From Emmonsiellopsis sp. PD_33 (Eukaryota; Ascomycota; Eurotiomycetes; Onygenales; Ajellomycetaceae): a stretch of 32,954 bases of DNA. The translations under genes and the position numbers were made by a program. The stretch is taken from contig JANTQF010000380.1 of assembly GCA_032988165.1 (NCBI GenBank), positions 1-32,954 of the forward strand. Reading direction: 5' to 3'. Positions within the stretch are counted from its first letter, which is position 1. Each line of letters begins with the position of its first letter. Shown here piece by piece: positions 22,123 through 31,122 of the stretch. The notes beneath the pieces were generated by a model. That model ran no database searches, was not told the origin of the DNA, and was given only the letters and a program-made list of their open reading frames with translations.

Positions 22123-22163
22123 ATGGTCCAACGCCGTGGATGAGCATCCATAACTGCCTCTGA
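22123..22163 (+). promoter_or_regulatory. Two minimal upstream ORFs before spe2
   Basis: Overlapping uORFs in the probable spe2 leader: ATG 22123 (6 codons, stop 22141-22143) and ATG 22140 (7 codons, stop 22161-22163). They overlap as ATGA. Whether they are transcribed depends on the unknown transcription start. Confidence 0.35.
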
Positions 22164-22185
22164 AGAGAAGAACCACTTTCTCTCC

Positions 22186-22391
22186 ATGAGCCATAACGAC
22201 CTCCTGCGATTCCTGTCCAAGCCTGCAAAGTGAGTCCCACAGACCTCTCCCGGCCCTCTCGTTTTTATATTCCGTCTATGGCCCTATTGCCACCCTGGCT
22301 ATGTTGCACAATCCCCTCCTATTTAGTCGACCATCATTCGATCTCACCTATATTCTGTTGCTGACATCTCCCATCAACCAGGCCACGATAA
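22186..22391 (+). promoter_or_regulatory. spe2 upstream ORF, probably split by a leader intron
   Basis: ATG 22186 opens MSHNDLLRFLSKPAK; unspliced it stops at TGA 22231-22233, giving 15 residues. The stop codon lies inside a consensus splice donor, GTGAGT at 22230. A good acceptor follows: CTGAC branch near 22361 and CAG ending at 22381. Removing 22230-22381 (152 bp) joins AA to G and adds Pro-Arg before TAA 22389-22391, giving 17 residues. S-adenosylmethionine decarboxylase mRNAs of animals and plants carry small uORFs that sense polyamines, so a regulatory role is plausible but inferred. Confidence 0.55.
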
Positions 22392-22793
22392 CGTCCCCCA
22401 CGCCGTCCTCCTTCTTTTTGACCCCTTATTTTGATTGTCCCTATACAAGCAGATATCCTCGTCTGCTAGACCCGGTACTTTTGCAGGTATCGGTATCTTG
22501 CCAGTGCGGGGGTAATTCCGGATAGTCACAATTCCCCATCCCAAAGCTTTCTTCCTCCCCCTCTCCGCCCGCCCGCCATAACGCCTTTTTGGCAAGGCAT
22601 ATATAATCTCCCCCGTCTCTGCTGGCTGAAGCGCCAGCTCCCAAACGCTCGCACAGTTCGGGCCTTCTCTTCTCAGGCGGACACCGCATTGTTCGTCTGG
22701 GTGGAAGATTGTGCTTCATAGTCTTGCTCACCCAAGGTCTTGCACGAACTCTTCAGCTTCTCATTTAGCCACGCCGCTCGAGCGCCTTCGGAT
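22234..22793 (+). promoter_or_regulatory. spe2 5' leader downstream of the uORF
   Basis: The rest of the leader between the uORF and the spe2 start, C/T-rich and with several further splice-like CAG sites (for example after TTTTGCAG near 22498). One frame stays open for about 80 codons from 22470 to the TAG near 22720 without an obvious start. I treat it as untranslated leader. Confidence 0.45.
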
Positions 22794-24322
22794 ATGATCA
22801 ACCCTGGGATCCCCGAGAATTATACGGCTTCACCATCCTCATTTGTGGGGGCGTCGTCGTTGACTATTAATCATGAAGCTACCTTGGATCTCGATTCGAG
22901 CAATGCTTTTGAAGGTGCGTTGATGGCGCCTGGGTTATATTGGTCTGCGGCTAACTTTATTAAATAGGGCCCGAAAAACTTCTAGAGGTGTGGTTCGGTC
23001 CGTCTCCTAATGATCTTCTTGGATCTACCGAGCCCAAGGGGCTCAAAGCGGTTCCCGTAGAGATCTGGAAAGACATGCTTGACCTCGTCAACTGCAAGGT
23101 TCTGTCGATCATCGAATCCGAAGACGTCGATGCCTACCTGCTCTCCGAATCTAGCATGTTTGTCTTCCCCCACAAGCTTATCCTGAAGACATGCGGCACA
23201 ACCACCTTGCTGTCTGGATTGCCTCGTATCCTCGAAATCGCCGCCTTGTTCGCCGGATTCCCGAAGGATACCACGCCTGCATCTCGTGGCATTGCCATCG
23301 CATCCGCTCCGTATCGTGTCTTCTATAGCCGGAAGAACTTTTTGTTCCCCGACCGCCAGCGTGGTCCCCACCGCAGCTGGCGCGATGAGGTCAAAGCCAT
23401 GGATAAGCTGTTCCTGGGAGGCAGCGCATACATGATTGGCAAGATGAACGGAGAGCATTGGTACCTCTACCTGACCGAACCATACACCGTGTTGACGCCA
23501 CCGTCTACGCCAGACAACGAAACCCAGACCAAGTCTCTGAGCTTCCCGGACTACTCGAAGACTGTGGGGTCTGAGCAGAATGACGAGACACTCGAAATAT
23601 TGATGACTGACCTAGACGAGGAGAATGCCAAGCAATTCTACCTTGACCATGCGAGTGCGGTCGCAGAAGGCCATCATCGGTATCAGCAGAAAGGCAATGA
23701 CGAACATCTGGATGTGTTTAGCAACACATCTGACTCAAGCGACTTGGGCTCAGACTTGGACCAGTCACTCCCCACAGAACTGACCACTGAAGGCCATGGC
23801 CTGGGAACCGTGGTCTCCGAATCCTGCGGACTGTCCGACGTCTACCCAACCAGCAAGTACCCAGAAGCCCGTGTCGATGCGTACCTATTCACCCCATGCG
23901 GATTCTCAGCCAACGGCGTCGTCCCCTCTGCCGATGGCAAGACAGGAACCCATTACTTCACCGTGCACGTCACCCCTGAGCCACATTGCTCCTACGCCTC
24001 CTTCGAAACCAACGTCCCCCAGCAGCAAACCGGCGGCGAGACGTCCGACATCGTCAACCACGTTGTCGACATCTTCAAGCCCGGCCGCTTCAGCGTGACC
24101 CTCTTCGAGGCCAGACCCAACACCGCGAAGACCGATGGTGAGGAACACCAGGCTGCACAGCGCAACGCGGCACTCCGCAATGCGAAGATGGAACGCATCC
24201 CTGGATACCGCCGGATCGATCGCATCGTGCATGATTTGGATGGGTATGATCTTGTTTTCCGCTATTATGAGCGTAATGATTGGAGGGGTGGCGCCCCGAG
24301 GATTGGGGAGTATGGGTTTTAG
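22794..24322 (+). CDS. spe2: S-adenosylmethionine decarboxylase proenzyme
   Basis: Decarboxylates S-adenosylmethionine to supply aminopropyl groups for spermidine and spermine. Two exons (22794-22914, 22968-24322) give 491 residues, typical for filamentous fungi and longer than yeast Spe2. The proenzyme cleaves itself inside LLSESSMFVF: by family rule the cut is between Glu101 and Ser102, and the serine becomes the pyruvoyl cofactor. The catalytic-cysteine segment KTCGTTTLL follows (Cys116). The N-terminal beta subunit contains FEGPEKLLEVWF across the intron, where the glutamate is a conserved active-site residue. The C-terminal half has THYFTVHVTPEPHCSYASFE, the conserved alpha-subunit strand region, and an acidic Ser/Asp-rich insert (about 240-310). 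Start at ATG 22794: the frame upstream has no ATG. Likely regulated through the leader uORF. Confidence 0.97.
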
Positions 24323-25361
24323 CCCCCTTAATTTTTAGCTTTTCGTTTTTAATGAGGTCAAAATTGCGTCTTTATTTATTTCTAATTTGCCCCAGTTTCC
24401 GTTTGACGAGTTTGATTTGATTTGATAATTTGTTTTGCCCCTTTGTTATGGCTTTGAAAATATCCATTTCTATTCCCTGTTTGCTTTTTTCGCCTACAAC
24501 CCCACCGCGTCAAACCATCCAGCTTGCAGTTTAGCTGGCTGATTTGGGTTTTGTTTGCTATTCCCATGCAGTTTTAGTCATTTGTGAGTTATTTCTCCTA
24601 TCCCGCCATTTTTTTTTTCGGGTTAATTTTACCATTTCCCCTAAATATACACTCCTTTCAAACCCCCTGGGGAAAACAAAATGAATGCTGGTCCTTTACC
24701 AGTTGCTATCACTATTATAATCAACATTAAATGTAAAAGCCAGCATCTTGCTCCTTTTGTAATGTAATATCAACCTCGCGTGGGTTACAGCGGCCAATCT
24801 AGGGACAAGCAGTTGAGTTTATACGACACTTTACCCGAGACATGATTTTCTATCCATACACCACATTGTACACTTCACTAACTATTAACTCCACTGAACC
24901 ACTCCCTGTTTAATAAGCCACGCATTCTTCATAGAAGACATAAAAGTTGCTGCTTGGGCCGTGCATGGAAAATCCGCATCACGTGGTATTCACTTTGCTG
25001 ACAGCTCCAGATACCAAGATCAACTTCAGCTTCAAATATCAACTTCAACACGGCGGGCCCGCGCATAACCACATTACTTAATAAATCGAACCGACGACTC
25101 CCTTATATGCGCATCCAGAGCTTCTCCGCGCACTAACTTGCCTCCCTATCCTCAATCGAGCCTCACCTTGACAAAGCGGCGCATCATCCAACCCGGTCGA
25201 TAGCTACTATCTCACGGAGCTGCTGCGACGACAGCAGTAGAAGCACAACCTCACCTCACCTCACAGCGCGGAATCGAACTGCTTGAACCCCCTCACATAC
25301 CTACCTATCTACCATACCCACCTACAACCCATCTCACCCACCATCCACACCCGATCCGACA
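24323..25361. other. spe2-taf11 intergenic region
   Basis: About 1 kb. AT-rich spe2 3' flank (24330-24900) followed by a C-rich taf11 promoter and leader with CCTCA repeats near 25250. A CACGTGG box is at 24980-24986. No coding signal. Confidence 0.6.
24980..24985 (+). promoter_or_regulatory. CACGTG E-box upstream of taf11
   Basis: ATCACGTGG about 380 bp before the taf11 start. Same core as the boxes before sgt1, sfh5 and the PQ-loop gene. Binding is inferred. Confidence 0.4.
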
Positions 25362-26852
25362 ATGTCGAGCTCCCCACCACCACCCCCAATCTCCATCTCC
25401 CTCTCCCTCCCGAACCCAAACGCCAGCACAAACCCCAACAAACGCCCCTCCACCACCCTCAGCCCCTCCCAACCCTCCATCCCATCCACATCCACATTCA
25501 CATCCACCCAACCCTCCCAAAAGAAACCCCGCCTCCACCCCCTCCGCCAAACCTCCTTCCCCTCCGCAACACCCTCCTCCTCAACAACCGACCAACAACA
25601 ACAACGAATCTACAGCGCCAGCGTCAAGTCGGAAGCGGACGCGGGAAGCTTCACGGGCAGTTTTGCGAGTGGGAATGGGAGTACGGATGGGGGGAGGAGG
25701 AATAAGAAGAAGTTGAGTAGGAAGGAGAGGGAGAGGGAGAAGGCGGGGAGTGTTGCGGGGAGAAGTGTGGGAGGGTTAGGGGCTGTGGAGGGGGAGGAGG
25801 GGGATGATGGGGAAGGGGTGGGAGAAGGGGAGGAAGGGGATGAGATTGGGGATGAGGAGGGGATGGGGGAGTTGGAGGCTGAGGCGGAGGCGGAGGCCGA
25901 GAGGAAGAATCTTGCGTGAGTTTTTTGCTTCTACTCTTCTCGTTTTGTCATTTCTCTACATGGCGCATATATAAAATCAAACTACGCGCGAATTTCAACT
26001 AACCAACCGTCCCCAAAAAACAGAATCCTAATCGACGCCTTTTCTCCCGCGCAGTCCTCCCGCTACGACTTCTTCAAGCGTGCAAAACTCAACAAACCCA
26101 TGGTCCGCAAAATTGTCAATCAGACGCTGTCGCAATCTGTGCCGCCAAACGTCATCACGACTATTAGTGGGTATACAAAGGTGTTTGTGGGTGAGTTGGT
26201 GGAAAAGGCGAGGACGGTGCAGGAGGAGTGGGCGGAGGCGGCGGATCAGGCCGCTATTCAGGCCTATGAGAGGGAGGTGGCAGAGAGGGAAAGGGAGAGA
26301 GAGGAGAAGGAACTGGAGCGGGCAAATGCGAATGGGAATGGGCAGGCTAATGGGACGAACGGGGTGGGCAGTCCGAGTCAGCGCCAAAGCCAAAGCCAGA
26401 CGCCGACGCAGACGCAAACATTCGAATCCGGCAGCACAGACACAGCAGCAGCAACAGCCTCCTCACAAGCCCAAACCCAACAAATAAAACCCGAACCAAA
26501 AACCGAAGACCCGCCTATCAAAACTGAACCCTCTTCTACATTCGACTTCTCAAAACCAACACCCATCCCCTCCTTCACAAGCACAATCCCAAACTCCTCC
26601 GCCTCACCACCATCCCATTCACAAACACAAACACAAACACAACCCGCGCCTCTAAAACCCTTCACCCTACCCCCCAACCCGCACCGCGGCCAACTGCTCC
26701 CCTCGCACCTCCGCGAAGCCTTACGTAGGTATAAGCGGGATGGAGAGGGTGGGGGGGTTGGATTTTCTGGGCTGAGTCTGGGTGGGATGGGGGTTAAGGG
26801 GGCGTATACGTGGGGAGTGAGAGGGGTGGGGGGGAGGAGGCTGTTTCAGTGA
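25362..26852 (+). CDS. taf11: TFIID subunit TAF11
   Basis: TAF11 forms a histone-fold pair with TAF13 in TFIID and contacts TBP and TFIIA. Two exons (25362-25915, 26024-26852) give 460 residues. The histone fold starts at the exon junction (about residue 185) with ILIDAFSPAQSSRYDFF and continues with KPMVRKIVNQTLSQSVPPNV and YTKVFVGELVEKARTVQEEW to about 255. Around it the protein is low complexity: an N-terminal Ser/Pro/Thr region, a Glu/Gly-rich acidic stretch (about 135-183), a Gln/Thr/Ser-rich region (about 290-395), and a C-terminal LREALRRYKRDGEG segment ending GGRRLF, which recurs in fungal TAF11. Nucleotide composition flips between C-rich and G-rich blocks four times (see findings). 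Start at ATG 25362 inside a C-rich leader. Confidence 0.95.
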
Positions 26853-26937
26853 GAATGAGATGAGATGGGGGGTGTATGGATGGATGGATTAGGTAGTTGA
26901 AGAGATAATTTGTTAATTTTGTTTTTGTTTTTATTTT

Positions 26938-26971
26938 GGGCGGATTGGGATTGGGATTGGGTTCAGGTTGG
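26938..26971 (+). repeat. Tandem ATTGGG repeat with G-quadruplex potential
   Basis: G tracts spaced by ATT (GG-ATT-GGG-ATT-GGG-ATT-GGG) just after the taf11 stop, in the probable 3' untranslated region, followed by T12. The spacing fits a G-quadruplex in RNA or DNA. It is not the fungal telomere repeat TTAGGG. Confidence 0.6.
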
Positions 26972-27212
26972 GTTTTTTTTTTTTCAAGGAGAAGGTGAAA
27001 GGTGGGTGGGTTGTTTAAATTGTTTAGTTTATCAGGTCCTGATAGGGCTTGCTTGCATGCAACCTCGTTTTTGCATTTTTATATTGTAATTCTTATATAG
27101 TGTGATACAATGGCATCATCATGCATGATAGAGGAAGTGAAGTAACTAATATGCAAGAGGATCTTTTCTTCTTCCCTACTGTAGGGCCTAAATCAACCCC
27201 CCCTATCAAACC

Positions 27213-27282
27213 ATCTATCTATCTACCTATCAATCTATCTATGTTATTTTCAGAAGGGAATAAATAGCCAATAGATAGATAG
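27213..27282. repeat. Inverted CTAT / ATAG tetranucleotide repeats
   Basis: CTAT units (27213-27242) are followed about 28 bp later by ATAG units (27271-27282). ATCTATCTAT at 27233-27242 pairs exactly with 27271-27280, so the transcript of either strand can fold into a hairpin between the two convergent genes. Confidence 0.7.
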
Positions 27283-27823
27283 AACTTGATACAATATCAA
27301 GTAGCTTGCTACATAATTAACCCCGCTTATCTATAGAATAGACATATATATAAACAAACTGAGCTGTTTATATTGACTCGCTGTCTACTTGATCTTGCCA
27401 GTTCTTGCTATATATAAACTGCGGGGAGAATGATGGGAGATATATGTAGATCGGTTCGAATGTCAAAGGGGAAGGGGAAAACATAATGTGGAGTGGGGGT
27501 TGTTTCGGCTGTAGAGTAAAGCGTTGGATGGCAAAGGTAGGTAAGGGGAGGAGGGTACGTGTAAAAGGGTAAGGGGGAGATGGAGGAAAATATAAGGAGG
27601 TAGTTGTTACATAGGAACCCAAGAAAAAAACAGGAGGAAAACAAAAGGAGAAAAATGAAATACATAAAAGCAACCAGATAATAAACCTAACCACGCCGAT
27701 TTTTAGCTTTACAGAAAACAGAAAGAGAGAGGGCCAAAAGAAACAAGAGAAAAAAAGGATCTAATACAAATCAAGAAGAAAATGAGATGCGGCAAAACAA
27801 AACCAGATATAAAAACATGACGA

Positions 27824-29525
27824 CTACTTCATCATCCTCTCCTTCTTCGCCCTCTTCTCAGCCTGCCTTCTATAAAACTCATCTTCCGCCTCCCGGTTCC
27901 TCATCTCCCGCTCCATCGCCAGCTCCTGGCGCCGTCTCTCCTCATATGCAGCCGCATCCTGCTTCTGCGACTTCGTCAGCCGATCCTTCGACGTGCCATC
28001 GGGGTGTGTGTTATTCCCTTCCCCCTTCCTCTCTCGCGCCATTGCATCCAGCTTACTCCGCGCCTGCTCCATCTCCTTGCGGAGCTCGCTCTTGGTGTTG
28101 GAAATCTTGGCGAGGATACGGTCGATGAGGCTTATTTTCGGCGCCGGGATGGGTTCTTGGTCTGCGGATGCGGAGCGCTGGGATACGTCTATGAGACGTA
28201 ACCTTGGTTCACGGGCCTCGGACGGTGGTTTGGGGAGCGCGGGCATGCCCAAGACGGCGCGGGCCTTTTCATGGGTGAAGAGGTAGGTTTGGCCCACGCC
28301 GAATACACTGCTGCTCAAGAAGTAGAGTTGCAGAATGCCTGGCATGAAACTGGTGGCAATTACCGAGAAGGTGGGAAGGACAAATTGTAGAATTTTCGAG
28401 GCCATGAAGCCGCCGGGAACGCCAGAGGCATGCGAGTTTGCGGCGTTGAGCTATTGTAAAATATAATTGATTAGGATATTGCACACCAAGGGAGGGAACC
28501 AGAGTGAAAGAGTGAAAGAGGGAAAGAAATCAACGACGGGGTTTTCAGCTGGCGAGGAATGGAAATGGAATTACCTTGAAAGTATAATACATTGTCGTTC
28601 CTATGGCGAGCGGGAGTATCATATTCGGGTCGCGTACTGTGAGATCAGTAACCCACAAAATTGTCTCTGTGTCCAATCCTGGCACAGGCAACGCTGCCAT
28701 TGCGCGTAGAACCTTGAAAGCGCAAAATCCAGCAACTCCCTGGACAACCACTGGGATCATAGGTTTAAGGAGCGATATATTATTATCGCTGTACAATTTC
28801 TTCAACTCCAATCTAACCATTTGGGCTTCTGCGGGGTTCGTGCTCATAGTTTCCCTCATCTTCTGCTGTAAAGGCAAAAGTTGAGGTTTTATGGCAGCCA
28901 TTCTTCCCTGCTGGATCACCGAATCCCTGACGGATTTGGCTAGAGCTATGCGCGTTATCACCGCAAGAGCAATCGCAGACCCAACCCACGGAAGGCCAGC
29001 GTGCATATGCAACATTTCCAAAGCCCATTCCGTCATGGTGGACGGACCGAAGCCATAATCCAGGCCGATCTGTTTGAGGTATCCCCACTCCATTGGGATC
29101 TGGGAAATATCAGGCACGGGGAGGTCAGAAGCAAGAAGGTCGTTAATCGAATCAGCGGCACTGGATTCCGGCACGAATTCGGATGCGCTGGTGGCGGGTT
29201 CGGCAGCCGGGACAGCAGCAGATGTAACTGCGGCAGCGGCGGTGGAATTGAAACGGGAGGTAGATTGAAGGACGATGGGGCTCCATGCTGACGACCGCGT
29301 CAACCCGGGACCGCGTCGTAGGGTAGGTCGCGACCGTAATTGGGAGAATTTGCTTGTCGTAGCCGTGGAGAGCTGCAATATACGTCAGTCAATTGGCCTG
29401 ACGCTGAAGGCAGAGGCAGCTCGGGGTAGACGAACCTGGCGGGAGGAGGGTGGTGAAAAGGCCAATCGTTGTCTGGCCGAGCCAGAGACAACGCCCCGGG
29501 GCATGACACCTGATCTGATCAGCAT
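27824..29525 (-). CDS. oxa1: Mitochondrial inner-membrane insertase Oxa1
   Basis: Oxa1 (YidC/Oxa1/Alb3 family) inserts mitochondrially made and some imported proteins into the inner membrane and binds mitoribosomes through its C-terminal tail. Three exons (29436-29525, 28575-29372, 27824-28450) give 504 residues. Exon 1 encodes a basic presequence (MLIRSGVMPRGVV, then RQRLAF); without it the exon 2 frame has no ATG, which fixes the start at 29525. The conserved core shows GLPWVGSAIALAVITRIALA, LKPMIPVVVQGVAGF, DPNMILPLAIGTTMYYTF and LPTFSVIATSFMPGILQLYF, the usual transmembrane segments. The tail (about 410-504) is charged and helical (KSELRKEMEQARSKL, RRRQELAMEREMRN), fitting the ribosome-binding coiled coil. 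Upstream on the same strand, 495 bp away, is mim1. Confidence 0.95.
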
Positions 29526-30019
29526 TGCGAAGAGAGGGAACGGTAATCAGCTCGTGGCGTCGCGGGGTGCCTTTGCAGCCGTGTCTTGGAGGTTGGATCG
29601 ATGAGGTCGACAAAAAATTCGGGAGGCTCAAGTTGCGGTTGGCTGGCTCGGGGAAGGTTAGCCGACGCCGCAACTGCCACCCACCGCCCACTATGGCCAC
29701 GGCGACGGCGACGGCGGGACTGACAGCACGAGAAATGTCGGTTGATGCAGAGAAAGTAAGCTGTCTACGTTCGCATTGGTCCGCTAGTTCTATCCTGTGT
29801 TTTGCCTGCTGTTCAGAGCACAAAAAACCACTCAAATCGCAAAATACATGTTTCCCGGACGCCGTTCTCCAGACTCAGTTTTAACCCTTAGTAAATCGGG
29901 CTCGCGGTGTACAAAAAAACCAAAGGAAGTAGAAGGATATAGACAATGTAGAAACATTATGACCAAGTTTGCAGCAAAATAAGAGCCTCCCGTCTAGAAA
30001 AGTGTGATGCGGTGCGGCC
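29526..30019. other. mim1-oxa1 intergenic region
   Basis: About 0.5 kb holding the mim1 3' end and the oxa1 promoter. A plus-strand frame beginning near 29694 (repetitive Ala-Thr) is probably chance. No regulatory motif stands out. Confidence 0.55.
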
Positions 30020-30515
30020 TTACTCCAGGGACGTCGCCCCATTCAAATCGAACCCGTTCTGCGCTCGTCTCTGGCGCGGGGCTTCGCGCACTTCAATGCC
30101 AGGTCCCAGAGGCCGTGTTTGTCGGTATGTAGGGAATATCTAAGGATGGAAAGAGATCTAGGTTAGCATGGTGCTTGCAAAGAGATATAATCACGGCTCA
30201 TATCTCAACCACCGCCAAATGGCAACATCTCACCTTTGTACCAGACCATCCTAATCGGAACGCCGCCTCGTGTGCCAGTAACTCGCCAAATCCCAGCATC
30301 AGGCCATTGACGAAGGGCAGCAGCAAATTGATAGCTGCCCCTCGGAGCAGGCCCCAGAAGGTGGGGGGCTTATAAAGAACCACGGGAGAACTCGAGGACG
30401 AGGCGGGAGATATCGACAGCTCATTGTTGGCCGAGTAATTCTCCGAGTCGGAAGGGAGCGTCAGGGCGGAATCGTACAGGTCTATCCGCGACTGCGCGGA
30501 CTCTTCTGACGACAT
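30020..30515 (-). CDS. mim1: Mitochondrial outer-membrane import factor Mim1
   Basis: Mim1 is the core of the MIM complex, which inserts alpha-helical proteins into the mitochondrial outer membrane and assists TOM assembly. Two exons (30234-30515, 30020-30139), joined by a 94-bp intron, give 133 residues, normal for this small protein. The N-terminal half is Ser/Asp/Glu-rich. The conserved part is FWGLLRGAAINLLLPFVNG, then LMLGFGELLAHEAAFRLGWSG, the single membrane helix with Gly-rich packing motif, then TK and IFPTYR across the intron. The tail is basic (EAPRQRRAQNGF). Neighbours are oxa1 on the same strand and shp1 divergent. Confidence 0.9.
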
Positions 30516-31122
30516 TGCCGCGGGTGGGATGTGCTTGGGGTTTGCGGGGGGGTCCTGGGGGTGGGTGCACTGGGGCCGAAGCAGACGACTGCAGGCTGGT
30601 CTGGATGTGCGGCAGAGGTTGGCGCAGGGACGGGCACTGGGGATATCAATTGGGTTCTGGCGGGGAGAATGGCAAGTTGATGTTGGTGAAAGGGAATCTC
30701 CCGGTCACCTGACCTGGCGTTGAAGCAGATATAAAATGCGCCCTCCAAGCAGTGATCGAACACGAGCTTTTACTTACATTTCATAATCAACGACATTTAA
30801 CCGTCTATTTTACTAATTTTACACTGCTCCTATTTCTCTATATTTCTCTATATTCCTCTATATTCTCTTTGCTGCCAGAAACTCGGACAAACATCGGCCC
30901 GGTGACAGGCTGCCGTGACGTAAAGCCCGCGCTTAGTCAGCCGCCTTCTCCAGCTTCCTCAACCTCACTCTTCTTGTCAACATCTAGACAGCGAGAGACA
31001 CGACGGGGACTGTCTATTTCGTGCTCGTATAGCCGTCAATACCGTCCTTTGCCCGCGGGATACCCACCGAAGAACATCCTCCTCCTCAAATCTTACAGCC
31101 TGAATCTGGTCTAGCCATCATC
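30516..31122. other. Divergent mim1/shp1 promoter region
   Basis: About 0.6 kb between two divergent genes. G-rich near mim1, then AT-rich, then a pyrimidine-rich shp1 leader with a 10-bp tandem repeat (30831-30869). No gene. Confidence 0.6.
30831..30869 (+). repeat. 10-bp tandem repeat in shp1 leader
   Basis: Two exact copies of TATTTCTCTA (30831-30850), a third with one change (30851-30860) and a partial fourth. Pyrimidine-rich tracts of this kind are common around fungal transcription starts. Confidence 0.8.

Larger units (their letters stand above)
19891..22185. other. 2.3-kb gene-free region upstream of spe2
   Basis: No gene supported. The left half (19900-21060) is AT-rich with poly-T and poly-A tracts, four GTTTGT units (20044-20067) and a 16-bp direct repeat. 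The right half (21060-22185) turns C-rich and pyrimidine-rich and is likely the spe2 promoter and long leader, including an 11-C run (21146-21156) and a TGATGTCAT element near 21367. The frame 21308-21631 has no recognisable motif. Confidence 0.55.
26853..27823. other. Convergent taf11/oxa1 intergenic region
   Basis: Nearly 1 kb shared by the 3' ends of two convergent genes. AT-rich, with a G-tract cluster (26938-26971), a poly-T run and oppositely oriented tetranucleotide repeats (27213-27282), described separately. No gene; the minus-strand frame 27368-27694 is low-complexity and lacks motifs. Confidence 0.6.

Noticed and set aside
26938..26971. GGGATT array as an interstitial telomere
   Set aside because: The fungal telomere unit is TTAGGG; the order of bases here differs on both strands.
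27368..27694. Hydrophobic minus-strand frame in the taf11/oxa1 gap
   Set aside because: Phe/Pro/Tyr-rich translation of purine-rich 3' flank; no homologue suggested.
29525..29884. 119-codon plus-strand frame opposite the oxa1 start
   Set aside because: Overlaps the oxa1 promoter; Ala-Thr repeats and no recognisable domain.
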